Shown piece by piece: positions 50,555-59,127 of a stretch of 64,000 bases of DNA (positions are counted from its first letter, which is position 1; each line of letters starts with the position of its first letter). This DNA comes from an uncultured Lachnospiraceae bacterium (lineage in GTDB: Bacteria > Bacillota > Clostridia > Lachnospirales > Lachnospiraceae). The translations under genes and the position numbers were made by a program. The stretch covers positions 93,669 through 157,668 of the forward strand of contig CAMNSD010000005.1 in NCBI GenBank assembly GCA_946554445.1. Reading direction: 5' to 3'. The notes under the pieces are model-generated. The model was not told the origin of the DNA. It saw nothing but the letters and a program-made list of their open reading frames with translations, and searched no databases.

Positions 50555-50839
50555 TTATTTCTCCACAGGATATACGGAAGCCTGCTTCTTATCTCTTCCT
50601 TTTCTCTCAAAACGAAGAACACCGTCAACCAAAGCAAACAGAGTGTCATCCCCGCCGATACCTACATTATTGCCGGGATGAATCTTGGTTCCGCGCTGTC
50701 TGTATAAGATATTTCCTGCTTTGACGAACTGTCCGTCAGCTCTCTTCGCACCTAATCTCTTAGCCTCGGAATCACGACCGTTCTTGGTGGAACCGACACC
50801 TTTCTTATGTGCAAAAAATTGAAGGTTCATATTCAACAT
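50555..50839 (-). CDS. rpmA: 50S ribosomal protein L27 with cleavable N-terminus
   Basis: L27 lies at the peptidyl-transferase centre. The 94-residue protein begins [10 protein letters not shown] before the mature '[14 protein letters not shown]'. That N-terminal extension is the Firmicutes form removed by Prp, whose gene is just upstream. GAGGAGGTG precedes ATG 50839; the longer frame to 50857 includes it. Confidence 0.97.
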   Translation of the reverse strand: MLNMNLQFFAHKKGVGSTKNGRDSEAKRLGAKRADGQFVKAGNILYRQRGTKIHPGNNVGIGGDDTLFALVDGVLRFERKGRDKKQASVYPVEK

Positions 50840-50843
50840 GGTA

Positions 50844-51176
50844 TTACACCTCCTCAAATGTCAATTTACAATGTTTCTGCCCGTACTGTTTTTCAATCTG
50901 ACTTAAGCCGAGCACCAGAGAATCCATGAGCACCTGCGATGTTTCTTTCAGCGGATGATTCGTGAAGCGGCATCTGATGATACCGGCATTATCATCCGTT
51001 TCTATCTGTAGGGGTTCCTTCGTAATCTGCTCCAGGGAATTTAAGGTGTTGATGACAAGGACAGAGACTGCGGCGCAGACAATGTCTTCTCCCCGTTTTG
51101 CATACCCGGCATGCCCGTTACAGATAAAGCTGTGGTATTCTCCTGTTTTTGTTTTATGAATTGTGATTCTGGTCAT
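50844..51176 (-). CDS. prp: Ribosomal-processing cysteine protease Prp
   Basis: Prp removes the N-terminal extension of L27 before assembly. The 110-residue protein has the catalytic histidine in 'C-N-G-H-A-G-Y-A' and cysteine in '[10 protein letters not shown]', the family signature. It overlaps rplU (TAATG) and precedes rpmA by four bases, so enzyme and substrate are made together. Confidence 0.96.
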   Translation of the reverse strand: MTRITIHKTKTGEYHSFICNGHAGYAKRGEDIVCAAVSVLVINTLNSLEQITKEPLQIETDDNAGIIRCRFTNHPLKETSQVLMDSLVLGLSQIEKQYGQKHCKLTFEEV

Positions 51177-51481
51177 TACGCATTGATCTTATCAATCTGA
51201 ATCTGCGTATACGGCTGTCTGTGACCATTTTTCTTGTGATAACCGGTTTTGCTCTTATACTTGTAAACGATGACTTTACGAGCTTTCCCCTGATCCATAA
51301 CAGTTCCGGTTACGGTAGCATTTGCTACATCGCCTGCAACCTTAAGCTCTTTGTCGCTGACAGCTATCACCTGGTCGAATGTTACAGTCGTACCTACTTC
51401 CACATCGAGTTTTTCCACTCTGATGATATCACCTTCGGATACTTTGTACTGTTTTCCGCCTGTTGCAATGATTGCGTACAT
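51176..51481 (-). CDS. rplU: 50S ribosomal protein L21
   Basis: The 101-residue protein starts '[14 protein letters not shown]' and ends with the RNA-binding '[18 protein letters not shown]'. It is full length. AGGAGGTG precedes ATG 51481. It heads the operon with prp and rpmA. Confidence 0.98.
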   Translation of the reverse strand: MYAIIATGGKQYKVSEGDIIRVEKLDVEVGTTVTFDQVIAVSDKELKVAGDVANATVTGTVMDQGKARKVIVYKYKSKTGYHKKNGHRQPYTQIQIDKINA

Positions 51482-51577
51482 ATGGCACCTCCTATTCATG
51501 AACACGAAGTTCATTTACTCGCTAACTGTGGTGATACCCGTAAAAGGGCATACTTTTACCTCGTTATGCGGCATACT
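51482..51577 (-). promoter_or_regulatory. Candidate L21 leader of rplU
   Basis: The transcript between the promoter and rplU can form hairpins, including GTAAAAG../CTTTTAC and ATGAACTTCGTGTTCAT. Firmicutes rplU genes often have an autoregulatory L21 leader at this place; I did not match it to the family model. Confidence 0.45.
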
Positions 51578-51582
51578 CATTA

Positions 51583-51611
51583 ATCATATACATTTTATCC
51601 CAGTTTGTCAA
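51583..51611 (-). promoter_or_regulatory. Promoter of the rplU operon
   Basis: On the minus strand, TTGACA, 17 bases, TATGAT, about 100 bases before rplU. Confidence 0.85.
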
Positions 51612-51619
51612 TGAGTTTT

Positions 51620-52021
51620 TTATCTGTTTTCCATTCTTTTATCACATTCTTCTTTGAGAACGCGTTCAATCCTCTCATGCAGGTCTTGTGTTTTAAAAGG
51701 TTTGAGGACATAATCATTAATTCCGAGTTTGGAACTTTCCACAATCGTTTGTTTTTCACGCTGCGATGTAAGCATAATCACAGGGATATTTTGACAGTCC
51801 TCCATCTCCCGGATTTTACGCAATGTCTCAATGCCATCCAAAGGCGCCATCTGAACATCCAGTAAAATCAGATCCGGCGGGGTTTTCTGTTTCAGATATT
51901 GCAAGGCACGTGTACCGGAATTCAGGGCAACTACCTCATAGGAACCCTTAAATTCTTGTTCGATTGTAGCCAGGCTGATGCTGTTATCATCCACAGCCAA
52001 TATTGTCAACTTATTATCCAC
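51620..52021 (-). CDS. Single-domain response regulator (CheY-like)
   Basis: The 133-residue protein is a receiver domain only: 'A-V-D-D-N' at the start, phosphoacceptor in 'L-I-L-L-D-V-Q-M-A-P-L-D-G', 'M-L-T-S-Q' and 'L-K-P-F'. It has no output domain. It starts at GTG with AGGAGGAA upstream and lies six bases after the hybrid kinase, so it is probably its phosphorelay partner. Confidence 0.93.
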   Translation of the reverse strand: MDNKLTILAVDDNSISLATIEQEFKGSYEVVALNSGTRALQYLKQKTPPDLILLDVQMAPLDGIETLRKIREMEDCQNIPVIMLTSQREKQTIVESSKLGINDYVLKPFKTQDLHERIERVLKEECDKRMENR

Positions 52022-52027
52022 TTTTTT

Positions 52028-54895
52028 CTATTCCTCCTTCTGAATCTGTTCTATCAACTCACGCAGCATTTGTTCTGCTGCATCGTCTTCGTATAATTTG
52101 AGCTGTTCGCGGATCTTTTCCAGTTCTGTTTCGACTGCTGTTTCCAGCCGATATTCCAACAGTGCCTCTATGGCGTGTGCACAGTCCTTGGATTGGAAAT
52201 TTTCCAGACTGCTCAGGGCATTTTGAATTTCTTGCAGTAAATCTGCTTTGGCAATCTCTTTTTCCTTTGTTTTTGTATTTCCTGACTTATGTTTTGTATC
52301 AAGATATGCCTGAATATGGTCTAGTTGTTCTTTATATTCTGTCAGAAGTTTGTCGGCATGATTGTCGACAAAGGTGTAATCTTCTCTTTTGACTGCCTGT
52401 TCCTGTTCTCTTGCCCTGTTGGAAACCTGCATGGCTCCTACGTTGGCAGAAGCGCTTTTGAGTGCATGCACTTCTATCCCGTAGGCTTTATAATCCTTTT
52501 CCTCCCAGAGTTCATGTAAAACTTCAAGTTTTCTTCTGCCGTCCAGACAGTACAGATTCAAGAGCTCATTGAATTCTTCTATGCCGGCAGAATAATGTTC
52601 GGCCACTTCGTCCGTGTTAATACCCTCAATAATAATATCCTGAAATTTCAGATAGTTATTATTGCTGGACTGTAAAGTATTCATCCATCCGCCGCCAGCG
52701 ATACGTTTTTCATCCGGAATCCATCTTAAAAGCGCCATGTGCAGCGTCTGTCTGTCAATGGGCTTTGTAAGAAAATCTTGAAAGCCGCTGGTTAAAAAGG
52801 CTTCCCGGACGCCTTCCATGGCATTGGCGGTCAGGGCAATGATCACTGGCTGAGTACCATTTTCGCCACATTCACTGCGGATATGCTCTACTGCTTCTAT
52901 ACCGTCCATCCCAGGCATCATATGATCCATGAAAATGATATCAAACAAGGTTCCTTTGACGAACTGGATCGCTTCCATGCCACTTTCCGCTTCAGTGATT
53001 TCCAGGTCATAGGTCTGCAACAGAGACCTGGCAACCTTTCTATTGATCATATTGTCATCTACGACCAGTACTTTGCAATTTTTGGTGGTAAAGGGTTCCA
53101 ACGGTTTTTCATGGTGCATCTCCCCCTCTGGAACCTCGGAGAGGGTTCTGGTATCCACAACTTTTTGCAGGATTTCTACAATAAAGGTGGAGCCTTCTCC
53201 ATATACGCTTTCCACTTTTACAGAGCCATCCATTAATTCCGCCAGATGTCTGGAGATGGAGAGCCCGAGACCAGTCCCTTCCACGCTTCTGCTCCGTTTG
53301 GAATCCAGCTGTCTAAAATTCTCAAAGATTCGTTCCAAATCTTCTTTCCGGATACCGCAGCCGGTATCTTCTACCCTGAAGACCAAACGTTCCATATCTG
53401 GCGTTTCTCCCGGCGTACCGGAAACCGAAATCTTAACATGCCCCTTTTTGGTAAATTTGAGAGCATTGTTCAGCAGATTGATCAGAATCTGTTTGATTCG
53501 GCCTTCATCGCCAAGATAACGGCAGGGAATAGACATGTCAAATTCACTTAACAGCATAAGTCCATGCTGGGAAGCAACGATATCCATCATATTCAACACT
53601 TCATTAATCAGAGATTTGATATGATATTTTGACAAGGCTAGTTCCATTTTTCCGGCCTCTACTTTGGAGAGGTCGAGAATATCATTGATCAGTGCCAAAA
53701 GATTGCGGGAGGAGGATTTGATGTCGCAGGCATAGCCGTATACTTTGCGGCCTCTGCTCTCCTCCATGATAATATCGCTCAATCCTACAATGGCGTTCAT
53801 CGGCGTGCGAATCTCATGGGACATATTAGCGAGGAAAGCGCTCTTGGCGATATTAGCCTGTTCTGCCTGTTCCCGGACCTGTTTGATCTCTTCAATATAA
53901 TTTCTGGTCTCCGTCACATCCAGAATCAGGATCACATATCCCTTTTGATCACCATATTGATCCAGGATTTGCTTCACATGGCTCTGATAAAAGCAATTGT
54001 TCAGTCGAAAATCTTCTTTCCTGTCTGTACCGAGGATATCCTGGGGAAATCCCGCTAAATCTTCGATATGACTACCCACCACTTGCGCATTTAAGTCTTG
54101 AAAAATACCTGCAGCTGCTGGATTATAACTGATGATTCGTCTATGGTTATCTATGGCGATGACTCCATCACTCATACTATCAAGCAGAATTCCGGCTGCA
54201 AGACTGCTGAAATCATATACTTTCCTGCGCCAAATCAGAATAACCACGCTTGAAAGGATGATGCCCAACACGAAGGGGGTTAGATCGTATACGCTGGTCA
54301 GTTTCATAATATAAGAAAACAATACCACTACGGGTATCGTGGACAGAAACAAAATCAATCTGTATTTTCTGTCTTCGGCATAATCCGGTTTCTGAATACA
54401 GACACGGATCAGAACGTATAGTGTGAGGGCGTAGGGAATGATTGTACCAAAGGACATAAAAAGCCAGTAGCCGGGTCCGTATGACAGACTCAGATATCCA
54501 TGGCCGTCAGCAGTGTACAGCCAGTCTGCCTGGCGGTAATAAATCCTATGTAAATCACAGGTAAAAACAAGTGCTAGTATGAAGAAATCCATAACCCTTA
54601 AAAATTTTAAGAGTTTTTCGGGCGCTTTCTCAAAACAATAATTATACATGAAGTGACAGTAGGTAATCGGAATCACCAAAGAACCGAGATACTGGATTTT
54701 GACAGCCACCAGGGCTGCCTCTACGGTAGGCGACATCAATTCCAGCAGATAACCGGCGTTCTGGATCAAAGAGCCCATCAAAAAATAAAGCATCAGCTTC
54801 TGCTCGCGGGAGCCATCTCCTCTCAGCAGAAGAAATAATGCAAACATAATGATAGAGATACCTACAATGCTAAGCCCAATAAAAACAATATCCAT
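52028..54895 (-). CDS. 7TM-PAS hybrid sensor histidine kinase with REC and HPt domains
   Basis: The 955-residue protein has seven N-terminal helices (about 1-225, the histidine kinase 7TM class) and a PAS domain (about 235-340). The HisKA box is 'F-L-A-N-M-S-H-E-I-R-T-P' with His near 360. The ATPase N-box 'N-L-L-N-N-A-L-K-F' lies near 475, a receiver with Asp in 'M-D-H-M-M-P-G-M-D-G' near 654, and an HPt domain with His in 'E-V-H-A-L-K-S-A-S' near 808. It continues with a long coiled-coil tail. Phosphate can flow His-Asp-His to the next gene's receiver. The signal is unknown; no strong ribosome site precedes the ATG. Confidence 0.93.
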   Translation of the reverse strand: MDIVFIGLSIVGISIIMFALFLLLRGDGSREQKLMLYFLMGSLIQNAGYLLELMSPTVEAALVAVKIQYLGSLVIPITYCHFMYNYCFEKAPEKLLKFLRVMDFFILALVFTCDLHRIYYRQADWLYTADGHGYLSLSYGPGYWLFMSFGTIIPYALTLYVLIRVCIQKPDYAEDRKYRLILFLSTIPVVVLFSYIMKLTSVYDLTPFVLGIILSSVVILIWRRKVYDFSSLAAGILLDSMSDGVIAIDNHRRIISYNPAAAGIFQDLNAQVVGSHIEDLAGFPQDILGTDRKEDFRLNNCFYQSHVKQILDQYGDQKGYVILILDVTETRNYIEEIKQVREQAEQANIAKSAFLANMSHEIRTPMNAIVGLSDIIMEESRGRKVYGYACDIKSSSRNLLALINDILDLSKVEAGKMELALSKYHIKSLINEVLNMMDIVASQHGLMLLSEFDMSIPCRYLGDEGRIKQILINLLNNALKFTKKGHVKISVSGTPGETPDMERLVFRVEDTGCGIRKEDLERIFENFRQLDSKRSRSVEGTGLGLSISRHLAELMDGSVKVESVYGEGSTFIVEILQKVVDTRTLSEVPEGEMHHEKPLEPFTTKNCKVLVVDDNMINRKVARSLLQTYDLEITEAESGMEAIQFVKGTLFDIIFMDHMMPGMDGIEAVEHIRSECGENGTQPVIIALTANAMEGVREAFLTSGFQDFLTKPIDRQTLHMALLRWIPDEKRIAGGGWMNTLQSSNNNYLKFQDIIIEGINTDEVAEHYSAGIEEFNELLNLYCLDGRRKLEVLHELWEEKDYKAYGIEVHALKSASANVGAMQVSNRAREQEQAVKREDYTFVDNHADKLLTEYKEQLDHIQAYLDTKHKSGNTKTKEKEIAKADLLQEIQNALSSLENFQSKDCAHAIEALLEYRLETAVETELEKIREQLKLYEDDAAEQMLRELIEQIQKEE

Positions 54896-55038
54896 AGTTT
54901 GGAATCACCATATAATTTTTATAATTTCAATGATATCCGCGGTTGCAAAGATTTTATTTATTATAAGCACACACTTATCCTCATGATAGCAGTTAATGCT
55001 TTCACTGTCCATATAAAATAGTAAAAATTAAACGGATT

Positions 55039-55560
55039 TCATTTTTTATGGATAGACAGCAGGGCATCAAATTCTTCATCGGTATAATAGAAAAATAACA
55101 GAATCCCAAGAAGGGCGACTCCAATGGTGATATAAATATCAGCCACATTAAATTTAGGAAAGTTAATGGGCACAAAATAGATAAAATCTACCACATATTG
55201 ATTGGAGATTCGATCAATCAGATTACCAACGGCGCCGCTGACAATAAAAAGCAGGCATACCCGCATACCGCTAAAACGTTTCCCATCAGGAAGCGTCATA
55301 AATTTCCAGATAATAATAAAAATCACAACACTGGTCAGAAGGATTAAAAAAACCTGTCTGCCAGCAAAGGAACTGAAAGCCGCTCCAGTGTTTTCCAGAT
55401 AACTGAATTCTAGGATCTTGTCGATGATGACGAAGCTATCCTGCCCTTTCAGGTGTGTGACGGCAAGCTGTTTGGTGTACTGGTCAAAGCAGAGCAGAAT
55501 AAATAAAGCAAATAGCGCTGCAATATTTTTTATCATATTCTGGTGAGAAAAGCTTTTCAT
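55039..55560 (-). CDS. Lipoprotein signal peptidase LspA, second copy
   Basis: The 173-residue protein keeps all LspA motifs: 'D-Q-Y-T-K', 'N-T-G-A-A-F-S-S', 'G-N-L-I-D-R-I-S' and 'V-V-D-F-I-Y-F ... F-N-V-A-D-I-Y', including both catalytic aspartates. It is a paralogue of the gene at 30862. The start at 55560 follows AAAGGA; a frame reaching to 55893 runs through the NUDIX gene and is not coding. It follows the NUDIX gene by 37 bases. Confidence 0.93.
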   Translation of the reverse strand: MKSFSHQNMIKNIAALFALFILLCFDQYTKQLAVTHLKGQDSFVIIDKILEFSYLENTGAAFSSFAGRQVFLILLTSVVIFIIIWKFMTLPDGKRFSGMRVCLLFIVSGAVGNLIDRISNQYVVDFIYFVPINFPKFNVADIYITIGVALLGILLFFYYTDEEFDALLSIHKK

Positions 55561-55597
55561 GAAAAAGATGTTTCCTTTCTTGTCATTTTTAAGGACA

Positions 55598-56146
55598 TCA
55601 ATGAAGCGCAAAAAAATATGCGGCAATCTGTGCTCTAGAACTGAATTCTTCGGTTTCCAGAAGTTCCCTGACTTCTTCTTTGGTGTAAAACTTAGCGTCA
55701 ATCTGTTCGTTTTCAGAAGTGTGATCCTCAAAGCTGCCCTCCGCATCCACAAAGACAATCTGTGTCTTGACATCGGAAAAAGCCACCGCCGCAAAAGATG
55801 GCGGCAGGATACTGCGGATTTTGCGGACAGACAGTCCGGTCTCTTCATATAATTCCCGCTGGATACATTCTTCCAAGGATTCGCCCTCTTCAATCATGCC
55901 AGCGCATAGATTATAAATCAGGCGGTTCACACCCATGCGAAACTCCCTCAAAAGGAGCATTTTATCCTCATAGTAGGCCACGATGGAAACGCCGCTCACC
56001 TTCTGTCCGATCATATCAGGCCCAGCTATCTCATTGCGGCTGACAATTTCGTATTTTTTCTCACGCCCCGCCTTGTTTCGATAGGTCAACTCGTAGTTTT
56101 TCAGGTATCTACCGTCTTTGACTTTTTCCATTTTCAAAAGTTCCAT
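55598..56146 (-). CDS. NUDIX hydrolase, ADP-ribose pyrophosphatase-like
   Basis: The 182-residue protein has a complete Nudix box ('G-M-I-E-E-G-E-S-L-E-E-C' continuing to 'R-E-L-Y-E-E-T-G-L'), preceded by 'L-L-R-E-F-R-M-G-V-N', as in ADP-ribose pyrophosphatases (NudF-like). Substrate preference is inferred. AAAGGA before the ATG lies within the end of the RNase gene, so the pair is coupled. Confidence 0.85.
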   Translation of the reverse strand: MELLKMEKVKDGRYLKNYELTYRNKAGREKKYEIVSRNEIAGPDMIGQKVSGVSIVAYYEDKMLLLREFRMGVNRLIYNLCAGMIEEGESLEECIQRELYEETGLSVRKIRSILPPSFAAVAFSDVKTQIVFVDAEGSFEDHTSENEQIDAKFYTKEEVRELLETEEFSSRAQIAAYFFALH

Positions 56147-56147
56147 G

Positions 56148-57341
56148 TCAGTTTTCCTTTCTCATCTGTTCTGCAAAGCTTGAATCTACTTTTTTACGGG
56201 TTAGTTCCATCAGACCAAGTCCTGTCATATCCACCACATTGGCCGTTACAGGATCCTGGCGTAAAAGTTTCCTCATATATTCCATAAGCTGTATTTCATG
56301 GTCTTTTTGATTCAGATTGATAAAATCTATTAGAATCATGCCGGAAAGATTCCTAGCCCGCAGTTGCAGGGCGATCATCTCCGCCGCCTCCCGGTTGATT
56401 TTCAGGAAGGTTTCTTCTGCGTTTTTGCCGGTCTCACATTTGCCTGTATTGACATCAATGGAGATCAGGGCTTCCGTGGGTTCGATGACTAGATAACCGC
56501 CGGATTTTAACCAGACCTTTTTATCCAGCAGTTCTTGGATACGCATCTCCACCGAATAAAGTTTATAAAGTGGAAGCCGATTGTCTTCATACAGGCGGAT
56601 TGGGATATCTGTGTCCTTGAAAAACTCCTGCAAAGTTCCATATACGTCAGGCAGATCCGTGACAATCTCATCGTATTCCGTCCGGTAGGCATTCTGGATG
56701 AAGGTAATATAGTCTGGCTGGCTGCGGTACAGACAACTGTAACAGGTACGTTTATCTGCTATCTCGAGAATATGGGTAAGTGTTTCGGCAAGCTTCTTAG
56801 CTTCGGCAAGCAATGGGGCATCCTCCGTCAGTGTCCCGGCATTGGTGCGCACAATCACCTGATAGCGTTCTGAAAGCGTCTGCAGGGCTTCTTGACTGCG
56901 AAATCTGTTCTGTAGCTTTTTGCTTAACTTGGAAGATACCTGGATGGTATTCTTTTCGGAGCAGCGTGTACCGATTACAGCATAACGCCCGGATAGAGAT
57001 ATCCTGGTCGTTACACCTGCAAGTTTTGTTTTCATGGGTTCTTTGGCAACCTGTACCAATATTTCATCTCCGGGCTTTAAGGTACCGTCCGGTTTGCGGT
57101 TAACCACGAAAGCCCCGGCAGCATCAGCCATAGGGAGGAAGGTCAGGTATTTGTCTCCCAAATCTATGAAAGCTGCGTTGATATTCCGGGAAATATTTTG
57201 TACTTTGCCGATGTAAATATCCCCTACTGCAATAGTCTTGGCATGCTGGGCGCGTGCGGAAAGAATCTGATTGCCGCTTAGAAGAAGGCTGAGGAGTTTG
57301 TCATGTAATTTTAGAATAAGAATTTTGCCGTCTTTGCACAT
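56148..57341 (-). CDS. Ribonuclease E/G family protein
   Basis: The 397-residue protein has an S1-like domain ('I-Y-I-G-K-V-Q-N-I-S-R-N-I-N-A-A-F-I-D-L-G') and the RNase E/G catalytic region ('I-D-V-N-T-G-K' near 301 and 'M-I-L-I-D-F-I-N-L' near 332, with metal-binding aspartates). It lacks the C-terminal scaffold of RNase E and is shorter than E. coli RNase G (489). In Clostridia it usually lies upstream of rplU with two radical-SAM partner genes. ATG 57341 has AAGGAG upstream. Confidence 0.93.
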   Translation of the reverse strand: MCKDGKILILKLHDKLLSLLLSGNQILSARAQHAKTIAVGDIYIGKVQNISRNINAAFIDLGDKYLTFLPMADAAGAFVVNRKPDGTLKPGDEILVQVAKEPMKTKLAGVTTRISLSGRYAVIGTRCSEKNTIQVSSKLSKKLQNRFRSQEALQTLSERYQVIVRTNAGTLTEDAPLLAEAKKLAETLTHILEIADKRTCYSCLYRSQPDYITFIQNAYRTEYDEIVTDLPDVYGTLQEFFKDTDIPIRLYEDNRLPLYKLYSVEMRIQELLDKKVWLKSGGYLVIEPTEALISIDVNTGKCETGKNAEETFLKINREAAEMIALQLRARNLSGMILIDFINLNQKDHEIQLMEYMRKLLRQDPVTANVVDMTGLGLMELTRKKVDSSFAEQMRKEN

Positions 57342-57390
57342 TATGCGGGACTCCTTAATTAATCGAGCAAATTCTATAAGCGGTAAAACC

Positions 57391-57422
57391 ACTGCAAGGA
57401 CTATGTTGCCATAGCCCTTGCA
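57391..57422 (-). terminator. Hairpin between UPF0145 and RNase genes
   Basis: GCAAGG..CTATG / CATAG..CCTTGC, 11 bp with one mismatch and a TTGC loop. On the minus strand GTGGTTTT follows, so it could partly terminate the MerR-UPF0145 transcript. Confidence 0.5.
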
Positions 57423-57458
57423 CATTGTCAATGAATTTTCATAAAAAGATAAGTTCCT

Positions 57459-57773
57459 TTAAAGTTTATATTTTACGGCAGTTCCATAGGCGATGACCTC
57501 GGCGGCTCCCTGCATGATGGACGATGACGCATAGCGGATGTTGATAATGGCATCGGCTCCTAAGGCTTCCGCCTCATCCACCATCCGTTTGATGGCAATC
57601 TGCCTTGCCTGGTTGAGCATTTCCGTATATTCTTTCAGTTCACCGCCTACAAGGGTTTTAATGCCGGCCATGAAATCACGTCCTACGTTTCGGCATTGCA
57701 CAACGTTTCCTTTGACAATGCCTAAAGTCTCTAATTCTTTTCCGGTGATATAATCAGTATTTACGAGCAACAT
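57459..57773 (-). CDS. UPF0145 (YbjQ) family protein
   Basis: The 104-residue protein has the family pattern 'G-K-E-L-E-T-L-G-I-V-K-G-N-V-V', 'N-V-G-R-D-F-M-A-G-I-K' and 'L-G-A-D-A-I-I-N-I-R-Y'. The pentameric fold is sometimes called a heavy-metal-binding domain, without proof of metal binding. Its first 20 bases overlap the end of the MerR gene. GGAGGAG is well placed before ATG 57773. Confidence 0.9.
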   Translation of the reverse strand: MLLVNTDYITGKELETLGIVKGNVVQCRNVGRDFMAGIKTLVGGELKEYTEMLNQARQIAIKRMVDEAEALGADAIINIRYASSSIMQGAAEVIAYGTAVKYKL

Positions 57774-58395
57774 CCTCTTCTCCTCCTTCAATCTCTTTCA
57801 TTCTCTGTAACAGCACGGTGACGATCGAAATGATCATGACAACGGGAATCAGGATAAATAGTCCCGCGGCTAACAGGGGCATGTCATCCGCCAGATAGGC
57901 CCAAACAGAAAAGGCGATGATTCCAACCATCAGCAAAATAACCAGACCGCTGAAAATCATGGGCGCCAATTTCTTTTGTCGAATATCGTGTCTGCTTACA
58001 TTTAAGAATTTTGTGCCTTCTTGTTCCATTTCTACCATCCTTTCTAAGTATTGGTCAGGAGAAAAGGTGGCATACTGACATGTTTCTTCGCTTAAAAGCC
58101 GGCATAGACGGGTGGTCTCTTCAAGGCTTGCTCTTTCACGCTCTAAGAGAATGACCTGTCTTTGCAGGGCGTCAGAGAGAATCAGATCGCCTTTCTGGAT
58201 TTTTCTGATTTCTTCCAGGGGGAGGGATAATTTACGAAGCATTTTAATTTTCTTGAGTTCAATGACATCTTCTTCAGAATAATCCCGGTAGCCGTTTTCC
58301 AGATTGCGTTTGGGACTCAATAACCCCTGTTGTTCATAGAACCGGATATTCTTCTTGGTGATGTCTACCTGTTGTTCTACTTCGTTGATTTTCAT
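57754..58395 (-). CDS. MerR-family regulator with two membrane helices
   Basis: The 213-residue protein has an N-terminal MerR winged helix ('K-N-I-R-F-Y-E-Q-Q-G-L-L', 'E-N-G-Y-R-D-Y-S'), a dimerisation helix (about 75-105), cysteines at 98 and 106, and then two hydrophobic helices at 145-168 and 173-197. Most MerR proteins are soluble, so this one is probably membrane anchored. The C-terminal cytoplasmic tail is acidic. It overlaps the UPF0145 gene and has a MerR-type promoter upstream. AAGGAGG precedes ATG 58395. Confidence 0.9.
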   Translation of the reverse strand: MKINEVEQQVDITKKNIRFYEQQGLLSPKRNLENGYRDYSEEDVIELKKIKMLRKLSLPLEEIRKIQKGDLILSDALQRQVILLERERASLEETTRLCRLLSEETCQYATFSPDQYLERMVEMEQEGTKFLNVSRHDIRQKKLAPMIFSGLVILLMVGIIAFSVWAYLADDMPLLAAGLFILIPVVMIISIVTVLLQRMKEIEGGEEDVARKY

Positions 58396-58440
58396 GAAAT
58401 TTCCTCCTTGCCGAACAGCCGTTTTTCTCCTGTTACGGAC

Positions 58441-58471
58441 AGAATAAGGCTTCCACAAGGTGGAAGGTCAA
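58441..58471 (-). promoter_or_regulatory. MerR-type promoter-operator (19-bp spacer with palindrome)
   Basis: On the minus strand, TTGACC is followed by a 19-bp spacer and TATTCT. The spacer region contains the dyad CTTCCAC / GTGGAAG (58450-58466). A long spacer with a central dyad is the classic site where MerR proteins untwist the promoter. It lies 46 bases before the MerR start and just after the DUF4304 gene. Confidence 0.85.
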
Positions 58472-58479
58472 GAGAAATT

Positions 58480-59109
58480 TTATAATTTTTTAGGTAACTT
58501 TAATTTTCGGATGTTTTCAAGGATAATCTGTTCCCATTGCTCTGGATGATCAAAGGCGTCTATCCATTCTTCACATTTATAGGGGATTCCTAATCCCTTT
58601 TTCAGATAGTGCTGTTTCTTTCTGAGCAGTTCCTCTTTTAAATATACTTCATCAGCATACTTTTCGAACCAGGGCATGACAAATCGGTCGATGGCTTCTT
58701 TTACATTCTGAAAACTCACTCTGGCTATTGTCTCATCTGCATAATCCCACCAAGTATCCTTGTTACAAATCATAGTGCCCAATCTGTTTCCAAAACCTGT
58801 GACAATGTAATCATGAGGTACATAAAGCGGCATGATGGAAAAGTTGACGGTAAAAGTTTTAGAACCATAGCGCTCTTTTTGCAGATCAAGATATTCCAGC
58901 ACACCAATTTTATTTTTCCGAACGTAAGCATTTGTCTTATATTTAACAAATCCATTTGCTTTCATGTATTCATCTAAAACTGTTTTTTTTAAGGTCTTGA
59001 ATATCTCATCAGCCGCCTTTTTATCAACCATGGCTAATTCTTCCTCTGACCTTATATAACAGCGGTTTCCCTGGATTTTAAAAGGAGTTTGAAACTTGGA
59101 TAATTTCAT
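58480..59109 (-). CDS. DUF4304 domain protein
   Basis: The 209-residue soluble protein has the DUF4304 pattern 'L-K-K-T-V-L-D-E-Y-M-K-A-N-G-F-V-K-Y-K-T-N-A-Y-V-R' and later 'L-Q-K-E-R-Y-G-S-K-T-F-T-V-N-F'. Function unknown. An N-terminal stretch of about 30 residues precedes the domain; an internal start near 59031 is possible. AGAGG lies 11 bases before the ATG. Confidence 0.82.
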   Translation of the reverse strand: MKLSKFQTPFKIQGNRCYIRSEEELAMVDKKAADEIFKTLKKTVLDEYMKANGFVKYKTNAYVRKNKIGVLEYLDLQKERYGSKTFTVNFSIMPLYVPHDYIVTGFGNRLGTMICNKDTWWDYADETIARVSFQNVKEAIDRFVMPWFEKYADEVYLKEELLRKKQHYLKKGLGIPYKCEEWIDAFDHPEQWEQIILENIRKLKLPKKL

Positions 59110-59127
59110 GATTAAAATACCTCTCTG

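Noticed and set aside
55561..55893. 110-residue extension of the second LspA
   Set aside because: It overlaps the NUDIX gene on the same strand in a different frame and lacks LspA similarity; ATG 55560 has a ribosome site.
57342..57431. N-terminal extension of the RNase E/G gene
   Set aside because: It runs through a hairpin and lacks conservation features; AAGGAG fits ATG 57341.
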